DNA from: Sphingomonadales bacterium
Lineage (GTDB): Bacteria > Pseudomonadota > Alphaproteobacteria > Sphingomonadales > Sphingomonadaceae
DNA length: 19,051 bases
NCBI GenBank assembly: GCA_017304125.1
Contig: JAFKLV010000378.1
Span: 1-19,051, forward strand
Reading direction: 5' to 3'
The notes below the pieces were generated by a model, which was given only the letters and a program-made list of their open reading frames with translations, was not told where the DNA came from and ran no database searches. Positions 1 to 6,352 of the stretch are shown here, piece after piece. Every line of letters begins with the position of its first letter. Within the stretch, counting starts at the first letter, position 1. Position numbers and translations under genes: made by a program.

Positions 1-3
1 ATC

Positions 4-1557
4 GTGGCACGCGCCGCCGCCTCCGCTTCCGCCGCCCCGCCGCCGCTGCACGGCCCGCGGCTGGCGCTGGTATCCGTCGCGCTGGCGATGGGGACGTTCA
101 TGATGGTGCTCGACAGCACGATCGCCAACGTCTCGTTGCCGACGATCGCCGGCAACCTCGGCGTATCGAGCGACAATTCGACGTGGATCATCACCGCCTT
201 CGCGGTTTCCAACGGCATTTCGGTGCCGTTGACCGGCTGGCTGATGCGGCGTTTCGGCGTGGTGCGCACCTTTTGCGTCTCGCTGGTGCTGTTCACGATC
301 GCGTCGCTGCTGTGCGGCGTCGCGTGGAGCCTGCCTTCGCTGATCGTGTTCCGCGTGCTGCAGGGTGCGGTATCGGGGCCGATGATGCCGGGCAGCCAGG
401 CGCTGCTGATCTCGGTCTTCCCGCCCGAGAAGCGCGCCACCGCGCTCGGCATCTGGTCGATGACCACCTTGGTGGCGCCGATCATGGGGCCGATCCTCGG
501 CGGCTATATCTCGGATAACTACCACTGGAGCTGGATCTTCCTGATCAACGTGCCGATCGGGATATTGGTCGTCGCGACCTGCTGGCTCAATCTCGCCAAG
601 CGCGAGACGCCGACGGTCAAGGCGCCGATCGACAGCGTCGGGCTCGGCCTGTTGATCCTGTGGGTCGGGTCGTTGCAGGTGATGCTCGATCTCGGCAAGA
701 ACGCCGATTGGTTCAACGACCCGACGATCGTCATCCTCGCGATCGTCGCCGCGATCGGCTTCGTCGCCTGGCTGATCTGGGAACTGACTGACGCCAACCC
801 GACGGTCGACCTGTCGCTGTTCGCCAATCGCAATTTCGCGATCGGCACGCTCGCTTTCTGCCTCGGCTATGCGGTGTTCTTCGCCAATGTGCTGCTGCTG
901 CCTTTGTGGCTGCAGACGCAGCTCGGCTATACCGCGACATGGGCCGGGCTGGTCGCCGCGCCGAGCGGGGTGGTGGCGGTGATGATCACCCCGTTCGCGG
1001 CGCGCTTCGCCGGGCGGATCGACGCACGCATCCTCGCGACGGTGGCGTTCGTCGGCTTCGTGGTGAGTTACTGGATGCGCTCGGGCTATACGACGACCGC
1101 GAGCTTCCACGATCTTATGCTGCCGATGCTGGTGCAGGGCGTGTCGATGGGCACTTTCTTCCTGTCGATGGTGACGATCTCGCTCGATCGCATCCCGCCC
1201 GAACGGATCCCCTCGGCGACCGGCATTTCCAATTTCGCGCGGATCGTCGCGGGCGCCTTTGCCGCGTCGATCATCACCACCGCCTGGGATCACCGCGCCG
1301 CGCATCATCAGGCGCATCTCGCCGCCGCGGTGGGGGATAATATGCCCTATCGCATGGCGGTCGAGGGACTGGGCCGGCTCGGGCTCGACGCGACCCAGGC
1401 GGCGGCGGTGGTGACGCGGCAGATGGTCGGGCAGGCCTATCTGCTCGCCTCGACCGACCTGTTCCGGCTTTCCGCCTGGCTGTCGGGGGCGATGATCCTG
1501 GTGGTGTGGTTCACCCGCCGCCCGGCCGCGCCCAGCGGGCCGGTGGCGGCGGATTGA
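4..1557 (+). CDS. DHA2-family (EmrB/QacA-type) MFS multidrug exporter
   Basis: Inner-membrane drug:proton antiporter of about 14 membrane segments; 517 residues is the normal length for EmrB/QacA-type transporters. Visible family motifs are LDSTIANVSLP at residues 36-46 (motif D1), GWLMRRFG at 78-85 (loop 2-3 motif A), the Arg of FRVLQG near 117, and the antiporter motif C region around 149-167 ending in GPILGG. The chosen GTG start lies three bases from the window edge and the frame is open to that edge, so the true start may be slightly upstream. However, about 18 residues before the first membrane segment is typical. EmrB-type pumps usually pair with an EmrA/HlyD adaptor, which would lie to the left outside the window. 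The gene ends with in-frame tandem stops TGA TAA. The substrate cannot be read from the sequence. Confidence 0.9.
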   Translation: MARAAASASAAPPPLHGPRLALVSVALAMGTFMMVLDSTIANVSLPTIAGNLGVSSDNSTWIITAFAVSNGISVPLTGWLMRRFGVVRTFCVSLVLFTIASLLCGVAWSLPSLIVFRVLQGAVSGPMMPGSQALLISVFPPEKRATALGIWSMTTLVAPIMGPILGGYISDNYHWSWIFLINVPIGILVVATCWLNLAKRETPTVKAPIDSVGLGLLILWVGSLQVMLDLGKNADWFNDPTIVILAIVAAIGFVAWLIWELTDANPTVDLSLFANRNFAIGTLAFCLGYAVFFANVLLLPLWLQTQLGYTATWAGLVAAPSGVVAVMITPFAARFAGRIDARILATVAFVGFVVSYWMRSGYTTTASFHDLMLPMLVQGVSMGTFFLSMVTISLDRIPPERIPSATGISNFARIVAGAFAASIITTAWDHRAAHHQAHLAAAVGDNMPYRMAVEGLGRLGLDATQAAAVVTRQMVGQAYLLASTDLFRLSAWLSGAMILVVWFTRRPAAPSGPVAAD

Positions 1558-1560
1558 TAA

Positions 1561-1643
1561 CCGTCATCCCAGCGCAAGCTGGGATCTCAGGCGGCAAGGG
1601 CGACCTTTGTGGCACGCGACCCCAGCTTGCGCTGGTGTGACGG
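1561..1643. repeat. Dispersed long inverted repeat, copy 1
   Basis: The 23-base arms 1561-1583 and 1621-1643 are inverted complements matching at 21 of 23 positions. The left arm begins CCGTCATCCCAGCGCAAGCT and the right arm begins CCCAGCTTGCGCTGG. A 37-base centre separates them. The element sits exactly between the stop of the MFS gene and the stop of mnmA, which converge, so its transcript could fold into a strong hairpin at both 3' ends. A second copy lies at 4136-4218. No T-tract follows, so it is not a canonical intrinsic terminator. Confidence 0.85.
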
Positions 1644-1653
1644 TCCTAAAGGT

Positions 1654-2757
1654 TTACGCCGCCAGCGTCGCCGCCTCGGTCGCCGCGATCCAGCCACCGC
1701 CGAGCACGCGGTCGCCATCATAGAGCACCGCCGCCTGCCCGGGCGCGACGCCATATTCGGGGGCGTCGAACACCAGTCGATCGCCCAGCAGCCGCGCCGG
1801 CACCGGCTTCGCCATCGAGCGCACCTTGGCGCTGAGCGGCGCATCGAGCGGGCCGAGCACGTTGATCCCCTCCAGCCGCGCCGCGCCGACCGCCAGCGCG
1901 CTGCGCGGGCCGACCACCACCTTCTTCTCCGCCGCATCGACGCGCACGACATAGAGCGGCTCGGGCGTCCCACCGATCTCCAGCCCGCGCCGCTGGCCGA
2001 CGGTGAAATGGATGATGCCGCGATGCCGGCCGAGCGTGCGGCCTTCCAGATCGACGATCTCGCCCGCGGTATCCGCCTCGGGGCGCAGCTTGCGCACCAG
2101 CCCGGCATAATCGCGATCGGGGACGAAGCAGATATCCTGGCTGTCGGGCTTGGCGGCGACCAGCAGGTCCAGTTCGGTGGCGATCTCGCGCACCCGTGCC
2201 TTGGGCAGCGCGCCCAATGGGAAGCGCAGGAAATCGAGCTGCGCGCGCGTGGTGGCGAACAGGAAATAGCTCTGGTCGCGCGCCGGATCGGCGCCGCGAT
2301 GCAGCTCCGGCCCGTCCGCGCCGATCACGCGCCGGACATAATGGCCGGTGGCGAGGCAATCCGCGCCGAGATCGCGCGCCAGCGCGAACAGATCGGTGAA
2401 CTTCGGCCCCATGTTGCACTGGACGCAGGGGATCGGGGTGCGCCCGGCGAGATATTCGTCGGCGAAGCGATCGACCACCGTCTCGCGGAAGCGCGATTCA
2501 TGATCGAACACATAATGCGCGATCCCCAGCCGGTCGCACACCGCGCGCGCATCGCGGATGTCGCGCCCGGCGCAGCATGAGCCGGCCCGCCCCACCGCCT
2601 CGCCATGATCGTACAGCTGGAGCGTGACGCCGATCGTTTCCGCGCCGGTGGCGTGCGCCAGCGCAGCCACGACGGAACTGTCGACGCCGCCCGACATGGC
2701 GACGACGATACGCTTACCCGACAGGCTTTCGCCCAACTGAAATTCAGCCCGATTCAT
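1654..2757 (-). CDS. mnmA: tRNA-specific 2-thiouridylase MnmA
   Basis: Cytoplasmic enzyme that uses ATP and a relayed persulfide sulfur to make 2-thiouridine at wobble position 34 of tRNAs for Lys, Glu and Gln. The 367-residue product has the PP-loop ATPase motif SGGVDSS at residues 22-28. It also has the segment GRTPIPCVQCN, where Cys114 aligns with the E. coli catalytic Cys102, and DSQDICF, where Cys210 aligns with E. coli Cys199. The tRNA-binding GHY and FTVGQRRG segments are present near 138 and 251. The length matches the family. The ATG at the right end lies directly before the conserved N-terminus. There is no clear Shine-Dalgarno sequence, and a possible promoter places the transcript start only a few bases upstream, so the message may be nearly leaderless. 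The gene converges with the MFS exporter across an inverted repeat. Confidence 0.97.
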   Translation of the reverse strand: MNRAEFQLGESLSGKRIVVAMSGGVDSSVVAALAHATGAETIGVTLQLYDHGEAVGRAGSCCAGRDIRDARAVCDRLGIAHYVFDHESRFRETVVDRFADEYLAGRTPIPCVQCNMGPKFTDLFALARDLGADCLATGHYVRRVIGADGPELHRGADPARDQSYFLFATTRAQLDFLRFPLGALPKARVREIATELDLLVAAKPDSQDICFVPDRDYAGLVRKLRPEADTAGEIVDLEGRTLGRHRGIIHFTVGQRRGLEIGGTPEPLYVVRVDAAEKKVVVGPRSALAVGAARLEGINVLGPLDAPLSAKVRSMAKPVPARLLGDRLVFDAPEYGVAPGQAAVLYDGDRVLGGGWIAATEAATLAA

Positions 2758-2767
2758 CGCATGTGCC

Positions 2768-2794
2768 GATATAGGAGCCCTGAGAGTTACGCAA
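2768..2794 (-). promoter_or_regulatory. Possible mnmA promoter
   Basis: Read on the minus strand, TTGCGT (2794-2789) and TATATC (2773-2768) are separated by 15 bases, a short but possible sigma-70-like spacing. A start about 7 bases past the -10 element would give an almost leaderless mnmA transcript, consistent with the missing Shine-Dalgarno. The direct repeat GTTAC-N5-GTTAC at 2786-2800 overlaps the -35 and could be an operator. This is inferred from motif matching only. Confidence 0.3.
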
Positions 2795-2828
2795 AGTTAC
2801 ATCTGTGAACGAACCGTTGCCGGCGGAT

Positions 2829-2843
2829 TTACGAGGTTTTTAA
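2829..2843 (+). promoter_or_regulatory. CtrA-like box TTAC-N7-TTAA
   Basis: The sequence TTAC, seven bases, TTAA differs by one base from the alphaproteobacterial CtrA consensus TTAA-N7-TTAA. It lies in the spacer between mnmA (-) and the 76-aa gene (+), which is followed by sciP. In Caulobacter, sciP is itself under CtrA control, so the location is meaningful. It is still a short match found by eye. Confidence 0.4.
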
Positions 2844-2904
2844 CCCTCCGTGCCTACAAGCGATCCGTGCCCCTCGCATGGCACGAGTAAACGTAAGGGT
2901 CGCA

Positions 2905-3135
2905 ATGGATTTGAGCTTCGCCGGTTTCGATATCAAGACCGAGGCGGCCTTGCCGCTCCCGGTCGATCTCGCGGTGTTGCTCGTACGGATCGCGGCGCGG
3001 CAGGCTGCCTCGCCGACCGCGATCGCCCAGGCGCGGATGATGCATCACCCGTCGCTCGGCGCGCGTTTCGCGCCGGCCGACGGGGCGTTCAACGGCGCCA
3101 CGGCTCAGGCTCTGGCGGGATGGAGGGATCGGTGA
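2905..3135 (+). CDS. Hypothetical protein, 76 aa
   Basis: Small protein I do not recognise. Codons are strongly G/C-ending, as in the neighbouring real genes, which supports coding. The ATG at 2905 is preceded by AAGGG five bases upstream. An in-frame ATG at 2878 (85 aa) has no Shine-Dalgarno, so the shorter start is preferred. The product has an amphipathic, Ala-rich middle (roughly residues 23-45, VDLAVLLVRIAARQAA) and a Gly/Ala-rich end finishing in ALAGWRDR. There is no signal peptide or clear membrane segment. It lies 61 bases downstream of a CtrA-like box and 108 bases upstream of sciP in the same direction, so co-regulation with sciP is possible. A spurious open frame is the alternative. 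Confidence 0.5.
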   Translation: MDLSFAGFDIKTEAALPLPVDLAVLLVRIAARQAASPTAIAQARMMHHPSLGARFAPADGAFNGATAQALAGWRDR

Positions 3136-3243
3136 ACGGCGTGTTTACCTTGCTGCTTAGGCGGCATGCAACGGCCACCCGGTTACACATTAGTCCCCGT
3201 AGTTGGAGAGGGGGCCCCCCGCCCCGAACCGAAGGTTAAAGTA

Positions 3244-3543
3244 ATGATTGAAAACCAGAAAATACGCCCAGCAAGGGTCATCGGGCCGCTCGGAGAACCG
3301 CTGACGCTGGAGTCTTTGCCGCCCGTCAACACGACGCGCTGGGTGGTCCGGCGGAAGGCCGAAGTGGTCGCTGCGGTGAACGGTGGCTTGCTTACGGTGG
3401 ATGAGGTCTGCGAGCGTTACGGGCTGACCGTCGAGGAATTCGCGAGCTGGCAGCGCGCGATCGATCGCTCCGGCATGCCCGGGCTGCGCGTGACGCGGAT
3501 CCAGCATTATCGGTCGCTGTACGAGCGCCAGCAGAAATATTGA
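3244..3543 (+). CDS. sciP: SciP-type CtrA inhibitor (DUF1153)
   Basis: Small helix-turn-helix regulator of the alphaproteobacterial cell-cycle circuit. In Caulobacter, SciP binds the response regulator CtrA and blocks its activation of transcription. The 99-residue product carries the family's conserved features: the N-terminal LGEPLTLESLPP stretch at about 16-27, TRWVVRRKAEVVAAV at 31-45, the helix-turn-helix GLLTVDEVCERYGLTVEEF at 48-66, and a basic C-terminus. The frame stays open upstream to 3166, but the ATG at 3244 has GAAGG eight bases before it, and the conserved sequence begins shortly after. A very long intrinsic-terminator hairpin follows the stop. The match to the family is strong; which targets it controls in this organism is not visible. 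Confidence 0.93.
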   Translation: MIENQKIRPARVIGPLGEPLTLESLPPVNTTRWVVRRKAEVVAAVNGGLLTVDEVCERYGLTVEEFASWQRAIDRSGMPGLRVTRIQHYRSLYERQQKY

Positions 3544-3580
3544 GATCACCCGATCCGGCCGCCCGGCCGGACATGTGAGC

Positions 3581-3660
3581 GGCGCCGGTGTCGTTCCTTC
3601 GCCCTTCCCAACGGACAGCAAACCGGGGAGGGCGAAGGAAGGGGGCCGGCGCCGTCTTTT
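3581..3660 (+). terminator. Long intrinsic terminator after sciP
   Basis: The inner stem is TTCCTTCGCCCT paired with AGGGCGAAGGAA, with a bulged T on the left side. The outer stem is GGCGCCGG (3581-3588) paired with CCGGCGCC, and an internal loop lies between the two stems. The hairpin is followed by GTCTTTT at 3654-3660. The stem-loop is unusually large for a terminator. Confidence 0.75.
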
Positions 3661-3685
3661 ATTGCGCCGTCAGCGCGCCGGTGAC

Positions 3686-3710
3686 GGAACAAAAACGGCC
3701 CATCGGCATT
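3686..3710 (+). promoter_or_regulatory. EcfG-type stress promoter candidate
   Basis: GGAAC at 3686-3690, a 16-base spacer, then CATT at 3707-3710. The alphaproteobacterial general-stress sigma factor EcfG recognises GGAAC-N16/17-CGTT, so this matches the -35 fully and the -10 at three of four positions. It lies 58 bases upstream of the ATG of a stress-associated membrane protein gene. Confidence 0.5.
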
Positions 3711-3729
3711 TACTTAGTCAGGTAATGCG

Positions 3730-3746
3730 GCCCGGCGCTGCCGGGC
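3730..3746 (+). other. 5'-leader hairpin before the glsB-like gene
   Basis: GCCCGGC-GCT-GCCGGGC is a perfect 7-bp stem with a 3-base loop in the presumed leader. It ends 7 bases before the GGGAG ribosome site at 3754-3758. No T-tract follows, so it is more likely a leader structure than a terminator. Confidence 0.55.
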
Positions 3747-3767
3747 GTAAAGCTTGGGAGTAGTGCC

Positions 3768-4025
3768 ATGGGTATCATTCTTTGGCTGATCGTCGGCGGT
3801 GTGATCGGCTGGCTTGCAAGCATCATCATGCGGACCGATGCGCAGCAGGGGATTTTCCTCAACGTCGTGGTCGGCATCATCGGCGCGTTCATCGGCGGGC
3901 TGATCTTCTCCGGCGGCAATTTCGGGCAGACCGGGCTTTCGGTCTATTCGTTCCTGGTGTCGCTGCTCGGCGCGGTGGTCCTGCTCGGGATCGTCAACCT
4001 CGTCCGCCGCGGGTCGGTGCGCTGA
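3768..4025 (+). CDS. GlsB/YeaQ/YmgE-family stress membrane protein
   Basis: Small inner-membrane protein of the family formerly called transglycosylase-associated (Pfam Transgly_assoc). The family is linked to general stress responses, and its molecular role is unclear. The 85 residues form three hydrophobic segments at about 3-20, 31-49 and 57-78, with the characteristic GGVIGWLAS and VGIIGAFIGG glycine-rich helices and a short basic tail. ATG at 3768 follows GGGAG by nine bases. An EcfG-like promoter upstream and a private terminator downstream suggest a monocistronic stress gene. The family assignment is firm; the promoter is inferred. Confidence 0.92.
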   Translation: MGIILWLIVGGVIGWLASIIMRTDAQQGIFLNVVVGIIGAFIGGLIFSGGNFGQTGLSVYSFLVSLLGAVVLLGIVNLVRRGSVR

Positions 4026-4057
4026 CCGGCAACTGACTGACGGGTCGTAGAAACAAA

Positions 4058-4093
4058 ACGGCCGCCCGAGCGATCGGGCGGCCGTGTGCTTTT
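4058..4093 (+). terminator. Intrinsic terminator after the glsB-like gene
   Basis: A perfect 12-bp stem ACGGCCGCCCGA (4058-4069) pairs with TCGGGCGGCCGT (4074-4085) around a GCGA tetraloop. TTTT follows at 4090-4093. An A-rich run (AAACAAAA) before the stem means it could also act on transcripts arriving from the right. Confidence 0.85.
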
Positions 4094-4135
4094 GACCGCT
4101 CGGCGGTCATTCCCTCGCGTCGCTCCAGCTGGCCG

Positions 4136-4218
4136 CCGTCACGCCAGCGAAAGCCCGGGTCTCGTGCCGCCGGGGTAACGTCTGCGGCTTGCGACCCCAG
4201 CTTGCGCTGGGATGACGG
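4136..4218. repeat. Dispersed long inverted repeat, copy 2
   Basis: This is the same element as at 1561-1643. The right arm 4196-4218 (CCCAGCTTGCGCTGGGATGA then CGG) is nearly identical to the right arm of copy 1. The left arm 4136-4158 (CCGTCACGCCAGCGAAAGCC then CGG) is more diverged. Its centre differs from copy 1. Like copy 1, it sits in the gap between two convergent genes. Confidence 0.8.
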
Positions 4219-4241
4219 GGAGGGGGCTGGCGCGCGTCGCC

Positions 4242-4964
4242 TTATTGCAGCAGGAAGCGCACCCCCAACGTCACCGACAATTCGGTCTCGCCGGCGACGA
4301 TCGGGGTTTCCGCCATATCCGCTTTCGCGGCGCGCATGTACGCGATCGGCGGGCGCGGCGAGCCGCCGTCATTCTCGCCATTTTCATTGATCGAGACGAT
4401 GCGGACGACGCGCAGCCCCGCCGCCTTGGCATAAAGCTCGGCGCGGGTGCGCGCGGTCTTCACCGCTTCGGCGCGGGCCTCGTCGAGCGCGGCGCCGGGC
4501 TTGTCGATCGACATCGACGGCCCGTCGATCTGATTGGCCCCGGCCTTGACCAGCGCATCGAGCGCCGCGCCGCTCTTGGCGATGTCACGGAATTTCACCG
4601 AGACATTGTTGCTCGCCTGATAGCCGGTGATCACCGGCGCCTCATTCTGCTGATAGCGATATTGCGGCGACAGCCCGACACTGCTCGTCATGATGTCGCG
4701 CTCGGCGATCCCGGCGGCCTTGAGCGCCTGAATCACGCGCGTCATCCGTGCGGCATTCTCGCTCAGCGCGGCGCCGGCGGTCGGCGACTGCGTCACCACC
4801 CCGGCGCGAATCGTCGCGATATCGGGGGTGCGGTTGACGTGCCCGGTGGCGGTGATGTCGAGCAACGTCCCGTCGGGCAGGATGGCGGGGGTGGCGGCCT
4901 GCGCCAGCGCCGGCGTGGCAGCGGCGCAAGCCGCGAGCGTCGCGAGGGAAAAGAGAATACGCAT
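4242..4964 (-). CDS. Exported SIMPL-domain protein (DUF541)
   Basis: A periplasmic or surface protein of the SIMPL (DUF541) family, whose members are linked to oxidative-stress tolerance and signalling, with no defined enzymatic reaction. The 240-residue product starts with a Sec signal peptide (MRILFSLATLAAC) with a likely AxA cleavage site at about residues 19-21. The mature domain shows the family pattern: ITATGHVNRTPDIATIRAGV at 37-56, the helix ending in GIAERDIMTSSVGLSPQY, then YQASNNVSVKFRD, and a C-terminal VTLGVRF. The ATG at 4964 has GGGAG 11 bases upstream, somewhat far. It converges with the glsB-like gene across the second dispersed repeat and diverges from the RND efflux operon. 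Confidence 0.9.
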   Translation of the reverse strand: MRILFSLATLAACAAATPALAQAATPAILPDGTLLDITATGHVNRTPDIATIRAGVVTQSPTAGAALSENAARMTRVIQALKAAGIAERDIMTSSVGLSPQYRYQQNEAPVITGYQASNNVSVKFRDIAKSGAALDALVKAGANQIDGPSMSIDKPGAALDEARAEAVKTARTRAELYAKAAGLRVVRIVSINENGENDGGSPRPPIAYMRAAKADMAETPIVAGETELSVTLGVRFLLQ

Positions 4965-5086
4965 AGACTACTAAGCTCCCGTGGAAATCCATTGCTGCGG
5001 CGAGCTGTGGCAGAGCTTCGATCAACCGGGGATGAACGGCCTCAGCCTCAATTCCGCCACCTCAATCAGTCATTTGCGCGGAACAC

Positions 5087-5115
5087 TTGAGCGCGGTGAT
5101 TTATTCGGATAATAC
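5087..5115 (+). promoter_or_regulatory. Sigma-70-type promoter of the RND operon
   Basis: TTGAGC (5087-5092), exactly 17 bases, then TAATAC (5110-5115). This is a good housekeeping-sigma match in the otherwise GC-rich gap between the divergent SIMPL gene and the efflux adaptor. A start near 5122 would leave a leader of about 48 bases. Confidence 0.5.
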
Positions 5116-5169
5116 AGCGCCGAGATAAATTTAGGCGGATCAGGGCGCCGGGACGGGGAAGTGAGCCGA

Positions 5170-6345
5170 ATGAATTACGAATCCGGCAGTCTGGGCGGCG
5201 AGCCGCTGGCGATCGAGGGGCCGGACACCCGTGCGCGCGGCCGGCGTCGCTGGATCATCGGCGGCGCGCTCGCGCTCGTGCTGGCGGGGGGCGGCGGTTA
5301 CCTGCTGACGCATCGCGGCGGCGGCGCGGCGGTGGTCTCGCCGGCCGATCAGGCGCCGACCGTCACGATCATCGTGCCGGGCAACGGCTCGGTCTCGCGC
5401 CAGATCAACGCCACCGGGTCGCTCGCCGCCAAGCGCGAAATGCCGGTCGGCGTCGCGGGCGAGGGCGGGATGGTGACGCGCGTGCTGGTCGAGCCGGGCC
5501 AGTGGGTGGCCGCGGGCGAAGTGCTGGCGGTCGTCGACCGCTCGGTGCAGGCGCAGACCGCCGCCAGCCTCAACGCGCAGATCGGCGTCGCCAAATCCGA
5601 TCTCGTGCTTGCCCAGCAGGAACTCGAGCGCGCGCAGCAACTCGTCGGGCGCGGCTTCATCAGTCAGGCCGACGTGCAGCGCCGCGTCGCGACGCGCGAT
5701 GCCGCCACGGCCCGGCTCAAGGTGGCGCAGGCCGCCGCCGCCGAGCAGGGCGCCCGCAACCGCCGGCTCGATATCCGTGCGCCCGAGGCCGGGCTGATCC
5801 TGACGCGTCAGGTCGAGCCGGGGCAGATCATCGGTGCCACCACCGGCACCTTGTTCCGCATGGCCAAGGGCGGCGAGATGGAGATGCGCGCGCAGCTCGC
5901 CGAAAGCGATCTCGCCAAGGTGCGCGTCGGCGACGGCGCGACCGTCACCCCGGTGGGGGAAACGCGCTCCTTCTCCGGCCATGTGTGGCAGGTGTCGCCG
6001 GTGATCGATCCGCAGACGCGGCAGGGCATCGCGCGCATCCAGCTATCCTATGATCCGGCGCTGCGCCCGGGCGGCTTCGCCTCGGCGGTGCTGACCGGTG
6101 GCGCGAGCAACGAGCCGCAATTGCCGCAATCGGCGATCCTGAGCGACGATCGCGGCAATTTCGTCTATATCGTCGGCAAGGACAATAAGGTCGAGCGGCG
6201 CGACGTGCGGCTCGGCACCGTCACCGATCGCAACGTTGCGATCGCCGAGGGGTTGACCGGCAACGAACGCGTGATCCGCTCGGCCGGCGCCTTCCTCAAT
6301 CCGGGGCAAAAAGTCGTGCCGGTCGTGGACAAAGCTAAAGGCTGA
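5170..6345 (+). CDS. RND efflux periplasmic adaptor (HlyD/AcrA type)
   Basis: Membrane-fusion protein that links an RND pump to an outer-membrane channel across the periplasm. The 391 residues include one N-terminal membrane segment at about 28-46, a lipoyl-like half-motif around 94-125 (VTRVLVEPGQWVAAGEVLAVV), a helical hairpin at about 126-197 rich in Gln, Ala and Glu, the second lipoyl half (DIRAPEAGLI) from 201, and beta-barrel/membrane-proximal domains to the end. It is anchored by this segment rather than by a lipobox. An in-frame GTG at 5161 lies too close to GGGGAAG to be used efficiently, while the ATG at 5170 is eight bases from it, so the latter is chosen. The permease gene begins seven bases after the stop, giving an operon. 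Confidence 0.92.
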   Translation: MNYESGSLGGEPLAIEGPDTRARGRRRWIIGGALALVLAGGGGYLLTHRGGGAAVVSPADQAPTVTIIVPGNGSVSRQINATGSLAAKREMPVGVAGEGGMVTRVLVEPGQWVAAGEVLAVVDRSVQAQTAASLNAQIGVAKSDLVLAQQELERAQQLVGRGFISQADVQRRVATRDAATARLKVAQAAAAEQGARNRRLDIRAPEAGLILTRQVEPGQIIGATTGTLFRMAKGGEMEMRAQLAESDLAKVRVGDGATVTPVGETRSFSGHVWQVSPVIDPQTRQGIARIQLSYDPALRPGGFASAVLTGGASNEPQLPQSAILSDDRGNFVYIVGKDNKVERRDVRLGTVTDRNVAIAEGLTGNERVIRSAGAFLNPGQKVVPVVDKAKG

Positions 6346-6352
6346 TATCGCC

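Noticed and set aside
2850..3239. 129-residue frame overlapping the 76-aa gene and the sciP leader
   Set aside because: Its third-position base use is unlike the neighbours and it lacks a ribosome site; the overlapping frame at 2905-3135 fits host coding bias better.
3575..3763. 62-residue frame after sciP
   Set aside because: It runs through the terminator hairpin and the EcfG-like promoter, so it is not a plausible gene.
4212..5090. 292-residue plus-strand frame opposite the SIMPL gene
   Set aside because: Arg/Gly-rich composition, no ribosome site, and the minus-strand product has a signal peptide and family motifs.
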